A stretch of 64,000 nucleotides of DNA from Microbacterium hydrocarbonoxydans (lineage in GTDB: Bacteria; Actinomycetota; Actinomycetes; Actinomycetales; Microbacteriaceae): positions 496,001 through 560,000 of the forward strand of contig NZ_FNSQ01000005.1 of the NCBI RefSeq assembly GCF_900105205.1, given 5' to 3'. Numbering within the stretch: the stretch's first letter is position 1; each line of letters begins with the position of its first letter. Made by a program: the position numbers and the translations under genes. This document shows, piece by piece, positions 7,043 through 16,962 of this stretch. The notes under the pieces are model-generated. The model did no database searches. It worked only from the letters and a program-made list of their open reading frames with translations, and was not told the DNA's origin.

Positions 7043-8248
7043 ATGACCACGACCGCGCCCGTTCCCGTGACGATCGACCGCACCGACCGCATCCGCTACG
7101 GCGGACTCATCGTGCTGATGCTGATGGGGTTCCTGCTCGTCACTGCCGAGTTCCTCCCGAACGGTGTGCTCACCGAGATGGCGGATGCCCTCGGGGTGAC
7201 CCCCGGCCAAGCGGGGCAGACGGTCACGGTCACCGCACTGGTCGGACTCGTCGTCGCCCCCACGGTCGGTCTGATCTTCCCGCGGCTCGACCGCCGCTCG
7301 CTCCTCGTCTGGATGGCGCTCGCCGCCGCCGCGTCGAACCTGATCGTCGCGATCGCGCCGAATCTGCTCATCGTGCTGCTCGCCCGATTCCTGCTGGGTG
7401 CGGCGATCAGCGCGTTCTGGGCCATGTCGATCACGGTCGCCGTGCGGCTCGCCGGCCCCGAGCATCTCGGGCGCGGGGTCATGTTCACCTCCGCCGGGGT
7501 CTCGCTCGCCACGGTCGCCGGAGTGCCGCTCGGGGTGATGCTCAGCGAGGTCGTGGACTGGCAGACGGTGTTCGCGATCGCCGGAGTGCTCATGGTGCTC
7601 CTCGCCGTCGCGCTGCGGCTCGTGCTGCCGTCGGTGCCGGCCGAGCAGGCGTCGAGCATCCGTCTCCTCGTCGACACGCTGCGTCGACCGGGGATCGCGA
7701 TCGGGATGGTCGGCCACGTGCTCGTGGTGCTCGGTCACTTCCTCGCCTACACGTACGTCAGGCTCGCGCTCGAGCGCATCCCGGAGGTCGACGCGTCGAC
7801 CATCATCGTCCTGCTCGCGCTGTTCGGGGTCGGCGGTCTCGCCGGCAACCTCGGACTCGGATTCGTGATCGACCGCACGTTCGCGTTCTTCGCCGTGTTC
7901 GCCCCGCTCGTGATCGCCGTGTCGGTGCTGGCGATGATCTTCCTGGCCGGATCGATCTTCGGCGTCGGTGCCGTGGTGCTCGTGTGGGGCTTCTTCTTCT
8001 CGTCGTGGCTGCTCGTGGCCAACACCTGGGTCGGACACCGCATGCCCGATCGCCTTGAAGCCGGCGGCAGCCTCGTCGTCGTGGGGTTCCAGGGCGCGAT
8101 CACGCTCGCCGCGGGCCTCGGCGGTCTGCTGGTCGACACGCTGAGCGTCGAGTTCGTCTACGTCCTCGGGGCGGCGGCGCTGCTCGTCGGAGCGGTGCTC
8201 TTCGGCATCTCGAACCGCCGGAGCACCGCGGCCGCGCTGCTCGTCTGA
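7043..8248 (+). CDS. MFS transporter, DHA1/AraJ-like efflux family
   Basis: A 401-residue protein with 12 predicted helices. The first helix segment GFLLVTAEFLPNGVLTEMADALGVTPGQAGQTVT is characteristic of the AraJ/YdhP-like DHA1 exporters, which eject drugs or sugars in exchange for protons. A central loop near residues 195-215 separates the two halves. Start ATG 7043 has GGAGG directly upstream; longer frames reaching back to 6488 are shadows crossing the RIO kinase. It is monocistronic and is followed by a large inverted repeat before a convergent AraC gene. Substrate unknown. Confidence 0.88.
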   Translation: MTTTAPVPVTIDRTDRIRYGGLIVLMLMGFLLVTAEFLPNGVLTEMADALGVTPGQAGQTVTVTALVGLVVAPTVGLIFPRLDRRSLLVWMALAAAASNLIVAIAPNLLIVLLARFLLGAAISAFWAMSITVAVRLAGPEHLGRGVMFTSAGVSLATVAGVPLGVMLSEVVDWQTVFAIAGVLMVLLAVALRLVLPSVPAEQASSIRLLVDTLRRPGIAIGMVGHVLVVLGHFLAYTYVRLALERIPEVDASTIIVLLALFGVGGLAGNLGLGFVIDRTFAFFAVFAPLVIAVSVLAMIFLAGSIFGVGAVVLVWGFFFSSWLLVANTWVGHRMPDRLEAGGSLVVVGFQGAITLAAGLGGLLVDTLSVEFVYVLGAAALLVGAVLFGISNRRSTAAALLV

Positions 8249-8287
8249 GCGCTCGGCTGGTGTGAGCGCGGCCGGGCTTGTACGACC

Positions 8288-8434
8288 CCCCGGGCACAGC
8301 TTCGGATCCGGCATCCGACACCCCGTTGTCGTCCGACCCACCCCGGGCACAGCTTCGGATCCGGCATCCGACACCCCGTGGCGTCAGCGCACCAGGCGGC
8401 GTGTCGGGCCCGCGGTCCGAAGCTGTGCCCGGGG
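8288..8434. repeat. Two direct copies plus one inverted copy of a 39-bp element (probable bidirectional terminator)
   Basis: A 39-bp sequence beginning CCCCGGGCACAGCTTCGGA occurs identically at 8288-8326 and 8341-8379. Its first 19 bp return as an exact inverted copy, TCCGAAGCTGTGCCCGGGG, at 8416-8434, and GTGTCGG (8401-8407) pairs with the CCGACAC ends. Alternative long stem-loops are possible between convergent genes (MFS plus, AraC minus). No coding gene is seen in 8249-8472. Confidence 0.75.
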
Positions 8435-8472
8435 AAGGGCCCACGGGGGGCAGGGCAGGGGCAGGGCAGGGG

Positions 8473-9390
8473 CTAGGCCGGGACGGCGGTGAGCTGCGCG
8501 GCGCGCCAGGTCGACGGGGTCATCCCGGTGCGTCGGCGGAACGCACGGCTGAATCCCTCATCCGAGGCATAGCCCAGCACGCGCGAGGTCTCGCTGACTG
8601 AGCGGCCTCCCGCGAGCATCCGCTTGGCCGCGTCGATGCGCACCTCGGTGACGTAGTCGGCGGGCGAGCGGCCGATCGCACTGCGGAAGCGCTCCGCGAA
8701 GACCGAGCGCGACATCGCGCCGATGCTCGCCAGGCGTTCGACGGTCCAGTCGCGTCCCGGCTCCTCGTGGATGGCCTCGACGACCCGGTCGAGGAAGGGG
8801 TCCTTCGACACGGAGGGCCAGCCGGCGGGGGCGCAGCCGTTCGCGGCCCACGCCCGGATGACGCTGAGCAGCACGGTCTGGGCCATCATGCGGCAGATCA
8901 CGGGGTCGCCCTGGCGCACCGGGCACGACGGCGGACCGGCCGGACCCATACTGCCGGCCAGCGCGGCCGCAGCCGGCTCCAGGGCATCGAAGGACATGAC
9001 CGTGATCGGATCGGGAAGGAGCGCGGTGAGCTGGGTCGCACTGGCGGAGAACTCCAGATCGACCACCACGAGGTCGGCATCCGCCTCGGCCTCCAGGGCG
9101 ATCGTCGCGCGCCCCAACGTGAGGAACGCGTCTCCCGAGACGAGAGCGGCGCTCAGCGGGCGGTCGTCGACGGCGACGAGCTGCGCGGCGCGGTCGACGT
9201 CGAGTCGGCACCCGGTGGTCAGGGGCGGGTGTCCGCTCAGCGCACCGCTCACGATGTACACGAGAGTGGCGGATCCCGAGGGGATCGGCAGCAGGTCGCC
9301 GGCGGTCAGAGCCACACGCCTCGCGATGCCGACGCGCAGCTCGACGGAGTCGAGCACCTGCCCGAGCGCTGCGGAATCGACGGTCACCAT
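8473..9390 (-). CDS. AraC family transcriptional regulator (AraC-binding-like N-domain)
   Basis: A 305-residue regulator. Residues about 1-180 form a cupin-like sensing domain (PIPSGSATLVYIVSGA) and about 205-300 hold the two AraC helix-turn-helix units (WTVERLASIGAMSRSVFAERFRS and SVSETSRVLGYASDEGFSRAFRR, then the GMTPSTWR end motif). ATG 9390 is chosen because upstream in-frame codons run into the divergent promoter region. The divergent neighbour is a DUF3817 membrane protein, a possible target. The effector is unknown. Confidence 0.88.
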   Translation of the reverse strand: MVTVDSAALGQVLDSVELRVGIARRVALTAGDLLPIPSGSATLVYIVSGALSGHPPLTTGCRLDVDRAAQLVAVDDRPLSAALVSGDAFLTLGRATIALEAEADADLVVVDLEFSASATQLTALLPDPITVMSFDALEPAAAALAGSMGPAGPPSCPVRQGDPVICRMMAQTVLLSVIRAWAANGCAPAGWPSVSKDPFLDRVVEAIHEEPGRDWTVERLASIGAMSRSVFAERFRSAIGRSPADYVTEVRIDAAKRMLAGGRSVSETSRVLGYASDEGFSRAFRRRTGMTPSTWRAAQLTAVPA

Positions 9391-9460
9391 GCCTTCGGCA
9401 ACACCCGGGGAGTCATAGCTATTCCGGATACGCTGAACGGACCCCCACCCGAGGAGTCCC

Positions 9461-9922
9461 GTGTTCCGCACACCCGAGCGCCTGTTCCGAGTCCTCGCGA
9501 TCGCCGAGGCGATCACCTGGACGATCCTCATCTCGGCGATCATCGCCCGTGCCGTCGGCGCTCCCGGCGTCGTCGTGACGGTGGGCGGCGGCATCCACGG
9601 GTTCGTGTTCCTCGCGTACGGTGCGACCGCGGTGCTGGTCGCACTCAACCAGCGCTGGCATCCCGGTGTCGCGATCCTGGCGGTCGTGAGCGCTGTGGTC
9701 CCCTACGCGACGATCCCGATGGAGATCTGGCTGCACCGCACGGGGCGCCTGGCCGGCGACTGGCGGCTGGAGCAGACCGCCGACCCTCGCGACGCGCGCT
9801 GGTACGACCGGCTGATGCGCTGGTTCCTCCGCCGGCCCTGGGTGCTCGCGATCCTGCTCGCGGGCGGCATCGTCGCTCTCTACGTGATCCTGCTGCTCGT
9901 CGGTCCGCCCGGCGGCAAGTGA
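9461..9922 (+). CDS. DUF3817 domain membrane protein
   Basis: A 153-residue protein with an N-terminal DUF3817 domain (about 5-95; LFRVLAIAEAITWTILI, then GGGIHGFVFLAYG) and a C-terminal transmembrane helix (about 128-148). Start GTG 9461 has AGGAG 5 nt upstream. DUF3817 proteins are small actinobacterial membrane proteins of unknown role. It runs divergently from the AraC gene and convergently to the lipoprotein gene. Confidence 0.85.
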   Translation: MFRTPERLFRVLAIAEAITWTILISAIIARAVGAPGVVVTVGGGIHGFVFLAYGATAVLVALNQRWHPGVAILAVVSAVVPYATIPMEIWLHRTGRLAGDWRLEQTADPRDARWYDRLMRWFLRRPWVLAILLAGGIVALYVILLLVGPPGGK

Positions 9923-9943
9923 CCGCAACCCGAAGGCGGGCGG

Positions 9944-10618
9944 TCACTCCACGACGACGGCGTTCTTGTCGACGACCTCGGCCAGGGTGGCCGCGACGTC
10001 CCCGCCGGTGCAGTCGACGATGACATACAGGCCGACACCGGTCGCCGTGAACGCCCGCGCGGCGATGCTCCACTTCCGCTCCCCGGCGACGCCGTCGAGC
10101 TGCCGGTTCTCGACGTCGGCATTGCCCCCGATCTGATAGCTGAACGCGCCGGTGGTGGCGGCCGGGGTGATCTCAGTGGCGTCGTCTTCACCGAGGATGA
10201 CGGCGAGCATCGCGTCGGAGCTCGCGGCGTCATCGCCGGGGACTGTCGGGACATCCGGGATGAGTCCCTGCCAGAACTGCGCGGTGCAGGTGTCGTCCAC
10301 CGTGCCGTACGTCCAGCCGCCCTCCCCGTCGTCCGGCTTCACGACCTTCCAGCCGTCGTCCGCGATGAGCCCGTCGCCCCACTGGATGTAGGCCGTCGAC
10401 GGCAGGTCCGCCCCCTCGTCAAAGGACAGCGCGGCGGGCAGATCGCCGGAGGGCTCGTCCGTCGGCTCGGCCGTCGGAGACGGATCGGGTCCGTCGCCGT
10501 CCGGGACGTTCACCGGGATCTGTGCGTACAGGCATCCGCTCAGCGGCAGCATGGCCAGGGCGACCACCGAGACGGCGGCGAGACGGGCCAGGGGTGAGAC
10601 CGGCGAGATGCGCGTCAT
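9944..10618 (-). CDS. Secreted lipoprotein of unknown function
   Basis: A 224-residue protein with an N-terminal lipoprotein signal: basic start, hydrophobic core and lipobox LPLSGC (Cys near residue 27). A Pro/Asp/Glu-rich linker (residues 35-58) leads to a globular domain of about 160 residues with two further cysteines (TCTAQF, VDCTGG) that could pair outside the cell. I recognise no family. ATG 10618 is the natural start because it places the signal peptide at the N-terminus. It lies just downstream of cobA on the same strand (11-bp gap) and may be cotranscribed. Confidence 0.75.
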   Translation of the reverse strand: MTRISPVSPLARLAAVSVVALAMLPLSGCLYAQIPVNVPDGDGPDPSPTAEPTDEPSGDLPAALSFDEGADLPSTAYIQWGDGLIADDGWKVVKPDDGEGGWTYGTVDDTCTAQFWQGLIPDVPTVPGDDAASSDAMLAVILGEDDATEITPAATTGAFSYQIGGNADVENRQLDGVAGERKWSIAARAFTATGVGLYVIVDCTGGDVAATLAEVVDKNAVVVE

Positions 10619-10628
10619 GCCGGTCAGC

Positions 10629-11423
10629 CTAGTCCGCAGGCGTGGCGCGCACCTCTCCGATCCCGACCACGTCTCCGGCAGCGACCACGTCTCCCACCCC
10701 CACGACGTCGCCGACCACCACGACAGCGGGGGAGCGCACATGGCGGGATGCGGCCAGGTGCGCGATGGTGCCGAGCGTGCCGACGGTGATGCGCTGGCGG
10801 GGGCCGAACCCGTCTTCGATGATCGCCACCGGGCAGTCGTCGCCCCGGCCGCCGGACGCCAGCACGTGTGCGGAGTGGGCGAGCGTGCCCACTCCCATGA
10901 GCAGCACGACGGTGTGGTCGCGGCCCCCAGGCAGGTCGCCGATCTGGTCGTGGGCGCTGGCGACGGTGAACGTCTCGGCGACGCCGCGCTGGGTGAGCGG
11001 GATGCCGGCGATCGCCGGGACCGCCACCGCGCTGGTGACGCCGGGGATCACCTCGACCGGGACGCCTGCTGCTTCGCAGTGCAGCTGCTCCTCGCGTCCG
11101 CGTCCGAAGACGAAGGGGTCGCCGCCCTTGAGCCTGACGACGTGGCGTCCCTGGCGGGCGAGCGTCACCAGGAGCTCGTTGATCCCGTCCTGCGGCACCG
11201 AGTGGTGGCCGGGCAGCTTGCCGACGTCGAAGATCTCCCCGAGCCGCACTCCCTCGGCGGCGAGCTGGCTGAGCACGGCCCGCGCGCCGAGACGGTCGGC
11301 GACGATCGCATCCGCCGCCTCCAGGGCGCGCCGGCCCCGCACGGTGAGCAGGCCCGCATCGCCGGGGCCCGCGCCGACGAGCGTCACCCTTCCGGTGACG
11401 CCCTCTCGACCGCGCGCGGTCAT
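10629..11423 (-). CDS. cobA: Uroporphyrinogen-III C-methyltransferase
   Basis: A 264-residue SAM-dependent enzyme that methylates uroporphyrinogen III at C2 and C7 to give precorrin-2, the branch point to siroheme and cobalamin. Visible motifs include VTLVGAGPGDAGLLTVRG at the N-terminus, VRLKGGDPFVFGRG, and PGVTSAVAVPAIAGIPLTQRG. The start overlaps the stop of the chelatase gene by ATGA (11420-11423). The last 30 residues are an odd Val/Gly/Asp repeat (GDVVGVGDVV), encoded by tandem GACGT-rich DNA at about 10660-10735 and absent from usual family members. There is no fused siroheme synthase domain, so the dehydrogenase step must be elsewhere. Confidence 0.92.
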   Translation of the reverse strand: MTARGREGVTGRVTLVGAGPGDAGLLTVRGRRALEAADAIVADRLGARAVLSQLAAEGVRLGEIFDVGKLPGHHSVPQDGINELLVTLARQGRHVVRLKGGDPFVFGRGREEQLHCEAAGVPVEVIPGVTSAVAVPAIAGIPLTQRGVAETFTVASAHDQIGDLPGGRDHTVVLLMGVGTLAHSAHVLASGGRGDDCPVAIIEDGFGPRQRITVGTLGTIAHLAASRHVRSPAVVVVGDVVGVGDVVAAGDVVGIGEVRATPAD

Positions 11424-12121
11424 GGCCGTCCGGCTCCCGCGAGCAGCAGAGCAGCGGCGTCCTCGTAGCGCTCGACGACGAGGTCGATCAGCGGCTGCGG
11501 CACCGTGACGCCGTCGAGCAGCGGCGGGGTGAGCGGTGCACCGGACGCGTGACGCACCGTGAGGTCGAAGAAGTAGCCGCGGGCGAAGAGGTACGTCGAG
11601 ACGACGGCATCCGGATGCGCGGCGAGCGCAGCGGGGAGGTCCGGCTGTCGCGCAGCCAGGTAGGCGAGCTCGACGGGGGCAGCGATCCGGTCGGCGAGCA
11701 GCGCCGCCATCGCGTCCGCATCTTCGAGTGAGGCGGGGTCGCGGGAGCCGGCGACGGCGAGCACGACGGGGCGCGGATGATCCGGAACGGAGGCGGCGAG
11801 GTGGTCGGCGAGCACCGCGGCGAGGCGCGGGTCGGGGCCGAGGGCGGCGCTCACGACCGCATCCGCCTTCTTCGCCGCCATGCCGTGGAGGTCATGATGC
11901 ACGTGGAAGCCGCGAGACAGCAGCAGGGGGACGATGACCACGGGGCCGTCGATGGTCGGCAGCAGATCAGCGGCGTCCGGCTGCTGCACGTCGACGAATG
12001 CGCTGCGCACCTCGACGTCGGGGAGGGTGGCGGCCACGGCGGCGACCAGGTCGGCGATCGCGCGGGCACCTTCGGCGTCCGATGTCCCGTGCGACACGGC
12101 GAGAAGGGTGGGGTGGCGCAT
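11420..12121 (-). CDS. Sirohydrochlorin chelatase (CbiX/SirB type)
   Basis: A 233-residue cytoplasmic enzyme inserting Fe2+ (or Co2+) into sirohydrochlorin. The N-terminal AVSHGTSD carries the metal-binding His, and RGFHVHHDL in the first half supplies the second; the C-terminal half repeats the fold (VVLAVAGSRDP, YLFARGYFFD). It is coupled to cobA by a 4-bp overlap, giving a siroheme module of the type that serves nitrite or sulfite reductase. ATG 12121 is the only sensible start. Confidence 0.9.
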   Translation of the reverse strand: MRHPTLLAVSHGTSDAEGARAIADLVAAVAATLPDVEVRSAFVDVQQPDAADLLPTIDGPVVIVPLLLSRGFHVHHDLHGMAAKKADAVVSAALGPDPRLAAVLADHLAASVPDHPRPVVLAVAGSRDPASLEDADAMAALLADRIAAPVELAYLAARQPDLPAALAAHPDAVVSTYLFARGYFFDLTVRHASGAPLTPPLLDGVTVPQPLIDLVVERYEDAAALLLAGAGRP

Positions 12122-12176
12122 GCCGGGACTCTAAGGGAGTCGTGTGACGGAGATGTTTCGAGGACCTGCGAGCAAA

Positions 12177-14172
<1,996 letters not shown>

Positions 14173-14174
14173 TC

Positions 14175-14816
14175 ATGACGGACAAGAACTTCGAAGGTGA
14201 CGACGAGGTTCGCAGCGAGGGGTCGGATGCGCAGGCATCCGGCCCCGCGTCGCAGAACCCCGACTCGCGCGAGGCCGCGGCCGCAGAAGGATCCGATGAG
14301 ACGCCGGTCGACGGCGCCCCTGACGATCTGACGGTCGACGACATCCTCGGCGCCACCCAGACCGGCGAGGCCGCGGCAGAGGATGCCGTGCTCGCCGACC
14401 TGGAGTCGACGCTGCTGAACGACCTCAAGCGTCTCCAGGCCGAGTACGCCAACTACCGCCGCCGCACCGAGGAGCAGCGCCAGGTCGAGATCGAGCGCGC
14501 GAAGGGCGAGGCCGCCAAGGGCCTCATCCCCGTGCTCGACGACCTCGACCGTGCCGCTCAGCACGGCGATCTGGTGGAGGGCACGCCCTTCGCCGTGATC
14601 GCCGACAAGGTACGCACGGTGGTGGAGCGGCTCGGTGTCGTCTCGTACGGCGAGAAGGGCGAGGAATTCGACCCGCAGCGACACGAGGCGATCTTCCAGC
14701 AGCCCACCCCGGGCGCCGACAAGACCACGGTGCTGGAGGTCGTCGAGGTGGGTTACCGCCTCGGTGACGTCGAGCTGCGTCCCGCGAAGGTCGTCGTCGC
14801 CGTACCCGCAGAGTAG
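14175..14816 (+). CDS. grpE: Nucleotide exchange factor GrpE
   Basis: A 213-residue GrpE. The first ~65 residues are acidic and disordered. The long dimerising coiled coil follows (LQAEYANYRRRTEEQRQVE), then the C-terminal beta domain (VSYGEKGEEFDPQRHEAIFQ, VLEVVEVGYRLGDVELRPAKVVV), which contacts the DnaK ATPase lobe to eject ADP. It begins 2 bp after the dnaK stop codon, with the ribosome site inside the 3' end of dnaK, so translation is coupled. Confidence 0.97.
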   Translation: MTDKNFEGDDEVRSEGSDAQASGPASQNPDSREAAAAEGSDETPVDGAPDDLTVDDILGATQTGEAAAEDAVLADLESTLLNDLKRLQAEYANYRRRTEEQRQVEIERAKGEAAKGLIPVLDDLDRAAQHGDLVEGTPFAVIADKVRTVVERLGVVSYGEKGEEFDPQRHEAIFQQPTPGADKTTVLEVVEVGYRLGDVELRPAKVVVAVPAE

Positions 14817-14823
14817 GTGATCG

Positions 14824-15813
14824 ATGGCTAGCCAGGACTGGTTCGACAAGGACTTCTACAAGATCCTCGGGGTCTCGAAGGACGTCAGCGACGCTGATCT
14901 CAAGAAGACGTACCGCAAGCTCGCCCGCAAGTATCACCCCGACTCCAATCAGGGTGATGAGAAGGCCGAAGCGAAGTTCAAGGAGGTCAGCGAGGCGTAC
15001 TCGGTGCTCTCCGACGCCGAACAGCGCAAGGAGTACGACGAGATCCGCGCGATGGGTTCGGGTGCCCGCTTCACGGCGGGCGGCTCGGGTGCGGGCGGCT
15101 TCGAAGACGTCTTCAGCCGGTTCGGGCAGCAGGGCCGCGGGCAGCAGCAGTCCGCCGACTTCGAGGACATCTTCGCGATGTTCAACCAGGGTCAGAGCGG
15201 CACGTTCGGCTCCGGCCGATTCGGGCAGACCTCCGGCGGATTCCGTGGCTTCGGCGGCCCGCAGAAGGGTGCGGATGTCACAGCGCGCACCACGCTCGAT
15301 TTCGCCACGGCCGTGCAGGGGGAGACGATCACCCTGCAGGGCGACGACGGCAAGCCGTTCAAGGTGAAGATCCCCGCCGGCGTCGCCGACGGGCAGAAGA
15401 TCCGGCTCCGCGGACGAGGCCGCCCCTCGCCCGACGGCGGGGAGAACGGCGACGTCGTGGTGCAGATTGCGGTGCGCCCGCACCCGGTGTTCACCCGCGA
15501 GGGACTGAACCTGCGTGTGGTCGTTCCCGTCACCTTCACCGAGGCGGCACTCGGTGCCACCATCGAGGTCCCGACGCTGGGCGGCGATACCGTCAAGCTC
15601 CGCGTCGCGCCCGGGACACCGTCCGGTCGCGTGCTCCGCGTCAAGGGGCGCGGCGTGACCACCTCGAAGGGCACCGGCGACCTGCTCGCCGAGCTGCAGA
15701 TCGCGGTGCCGTCGCACCTCGATGAGGCGGCGCGCGAGGCTCTGGAGAAGTTCCAGGCGCTCGAGCCGTCGGAGAATCCGCGAGCCGACCTCATGGCCAA
15801 GGCCCGCCGATAG
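14824..15813 (+). CDS. dnaJ: DnaJ-family co-chaperone lacking the zinc finger (CbpA/type II-like)
   Basis: A 329-residue J-protein that stimulates DnaK ATPase and delivers substrates. The J domain (about 10-75) contains YRKLARKYHPDSNQGD with the HPD motif near residue 38. A Gly/Phe region (about 80-150) follows, then two C-terminal beta-sandwich domains (TLDFATAVQGETITL, GDLLAELQIAVPSHL). There are no cysteines, so the four CxxCxGxG zinc repeats of classical DnaJ are missing. Actinobacteria usually carry two J-proteins, and the one in the hspR operon varies. It begins 7 bp after grpE. Confidence 0.95.
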   Translation: MASQDWFDKDFYKILGVSKDVSDADLKKTYRKLARKYHPDSNQGDEKAEAKFKEVSEAYSVLSDAEQRKEYDEIRAMGSGARFTAGGSGAGGFEDVFSRFGQQGRGQQQSADFEDIFAMFNQGQSGTFGSGRFGQTSGGFRGFGGPQKGADVTARTTLDFATAVQGETITLQGDDGKPFKVKIPAGVADGQKIRLRGRGRPSPDGGENGDVVVQIAVRPHPVFTREGLNLRVVVPVTFTEAALGATIEVPTLGGDTVKLRVAPGTPSGRVLRVKGRGVTTSKGTGDLLAELQIAVPSHLDEAAREALEKFQALEPSENPRADLMAKARR

Positions 15814-15875
15814 AGAATCACCACTGAGGACGAAGACGATGACGATCGCGAACACCGAGGAAGAGGTGAAGCATC

Positions 15876-16307
15876 ATGGCTGATCAGCGCATGGACGCGG
15901 ACACCCCGGTGTTCGCGATCGCCGTCGCGGCCGAGCTGTCGGGGCTGCACCCGCAGACGTTGCGGCAGTACGACCGCATCGGGCTCGTCGTCCCCGGGCG
16001 CACGTCCGGTGGCTCGCGGCGCTATTCGACCCGCAACATCGAGCAGCTCCGCGAGGTCGCCCAGCTCTCGTCCGAAGGCGTGAGCCTCCCGGCCATCGCC
16101 CGACTGCTCGACCTGGAAGACGAGAACCGGATGCTCCGGCGTCGCGTCGCCGAGCTCGATGCCGCCCTCCGTGCCGAGCGTGAGAACCGCCCGGGCGTCC
16201 GCATCTTCGCGGCTGGATCCGCCGGCGTCATCCCGATGCCCGGCGGTCGCCGCCTGCGCCGTTCCACCGACGTCGTGCTGTGGCACCCCGGCATCGGACG
16301 CGGCTGA
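15876..16307 (+). CDS. hspR: Heat-shock repressor HspR (MerR family)
   Basis: A 143-residue MerR-like regulator: the winged helix (FAIAVAAELSGLHPQTLRQYDRIGLVVPGRTSGGSRRYS) is followed by a coiled coil (RMLRRRVAELDAALRAERE). HspR binds HAIR inverted repeats with DnaK as co-repressor. It is the last gene of the operon it controls. HAIR sites are present upstream of dnaK here and upstream of clpB at 62,771, so both belong to its regulon. Confidence 0.95.
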   Translation: MADQRMDADTPVFAIAVAAELSGLHPQTLRQYDRIGLVVPGRTSGGSRRYSTRNIEQLREVAQLSSEGVSLPAIARLLDLEDENRMLRRRVAELDAALRAERENRPGVRIFAAGSAGVIPMPGGRRLRRSTDVVLWHPGIGRG

Positions 16308-16349
16308 CCTCGGTCGATCTCTGCCCGTCCTCAGGCGAGCCGATCCGTC

Positions 16350-16751
16350 CTACGACGAGCGCCAGAACCGCTCGGCGATCGTGGCGACCTCTTTGTCGAG
16401 CGTGTCGATGCGACCGCTCAACTTCGCATCGAGGGCGTCGATCCGGCCCGAGAGTCGCCCCTCCACGGATTCGATCTGGCCCGTGAGCTTGCCGTCGAGC
16501 GCTTCGATCTGGCCTGTCAGCTTTCCGTCGAGCGCTTCGATCTGGCCTGTCAGCTTTCCGTCGAGCGCTTCGATCTTGCCGGAGAGTGTTCCGTCGAGCG
16601 CCCCGATCTGGCCGGAGACGGTTCCGTCGAGCCGTCCGATCTCGGCACGGATCACGCGACCGAAGTGGGTGGTCACCAGAGTGAAGCCGCCGAGGAGAGC
16701 AGCGCCGAACACCCCGATGAGGGTCCAGATCTGAGGGTCGTTCATCGCCAT
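16350..16751 (-). CDS. Membrane-anchored protein with 11-residue coiled-coil repeats
   Basis: A 133-residue hypothetical protein. One N-terminal transmembrane helix (about 9-28, IWTLIGVFGAALLGGFTLV) is followed by nine or so copies of an 11-residue unit, GQIEALDGKLT and variants, running to about residue 120. The middle copies are almost identical at DNA level (33-bp tandem repeat, about 16,490-16,590), which suggests recent slippage. Hydrophobic Ile/Leu at fixed positions indicates an undecad coiled coil. The start may be ATG 16751 or 16745. Function unknown; a tethered cytoplasmic rod is the simplest reading. Confidence 0.7.
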   Translation of the reverse strand: MAMNDPQIWTLIGVFGAALLGGFTLVTTHFGRVIRAEIGRLDGTVSGQIGALDGTLSGKIEALDGKLTGQIEALDGKLTGQIEALDGKLTGQIESVEGRLSGRIDALDAKLSGRIDTLDKEVATIAERFWRSS

Positions 16752-16962
16752 GGATCCATTCTGTGAGCGTCCGGCCAGAATGGCAGTGTGGCATCGTCCC
16801 CGCGGCGCGGCCCCCGCTGGCCGCCGTCCGCTGTGCAGTCCGCCTCTGAGGGGGCTTCGGTGCAGAGACGGTCACGCGACCAGACGCCGGCGGCAGCGGA
16901 GGCAGCCGAGTCGCCGCTCCGCGCTCGTCGGGCGACCGCGCGCGCGGTATCGTTGCGACACG

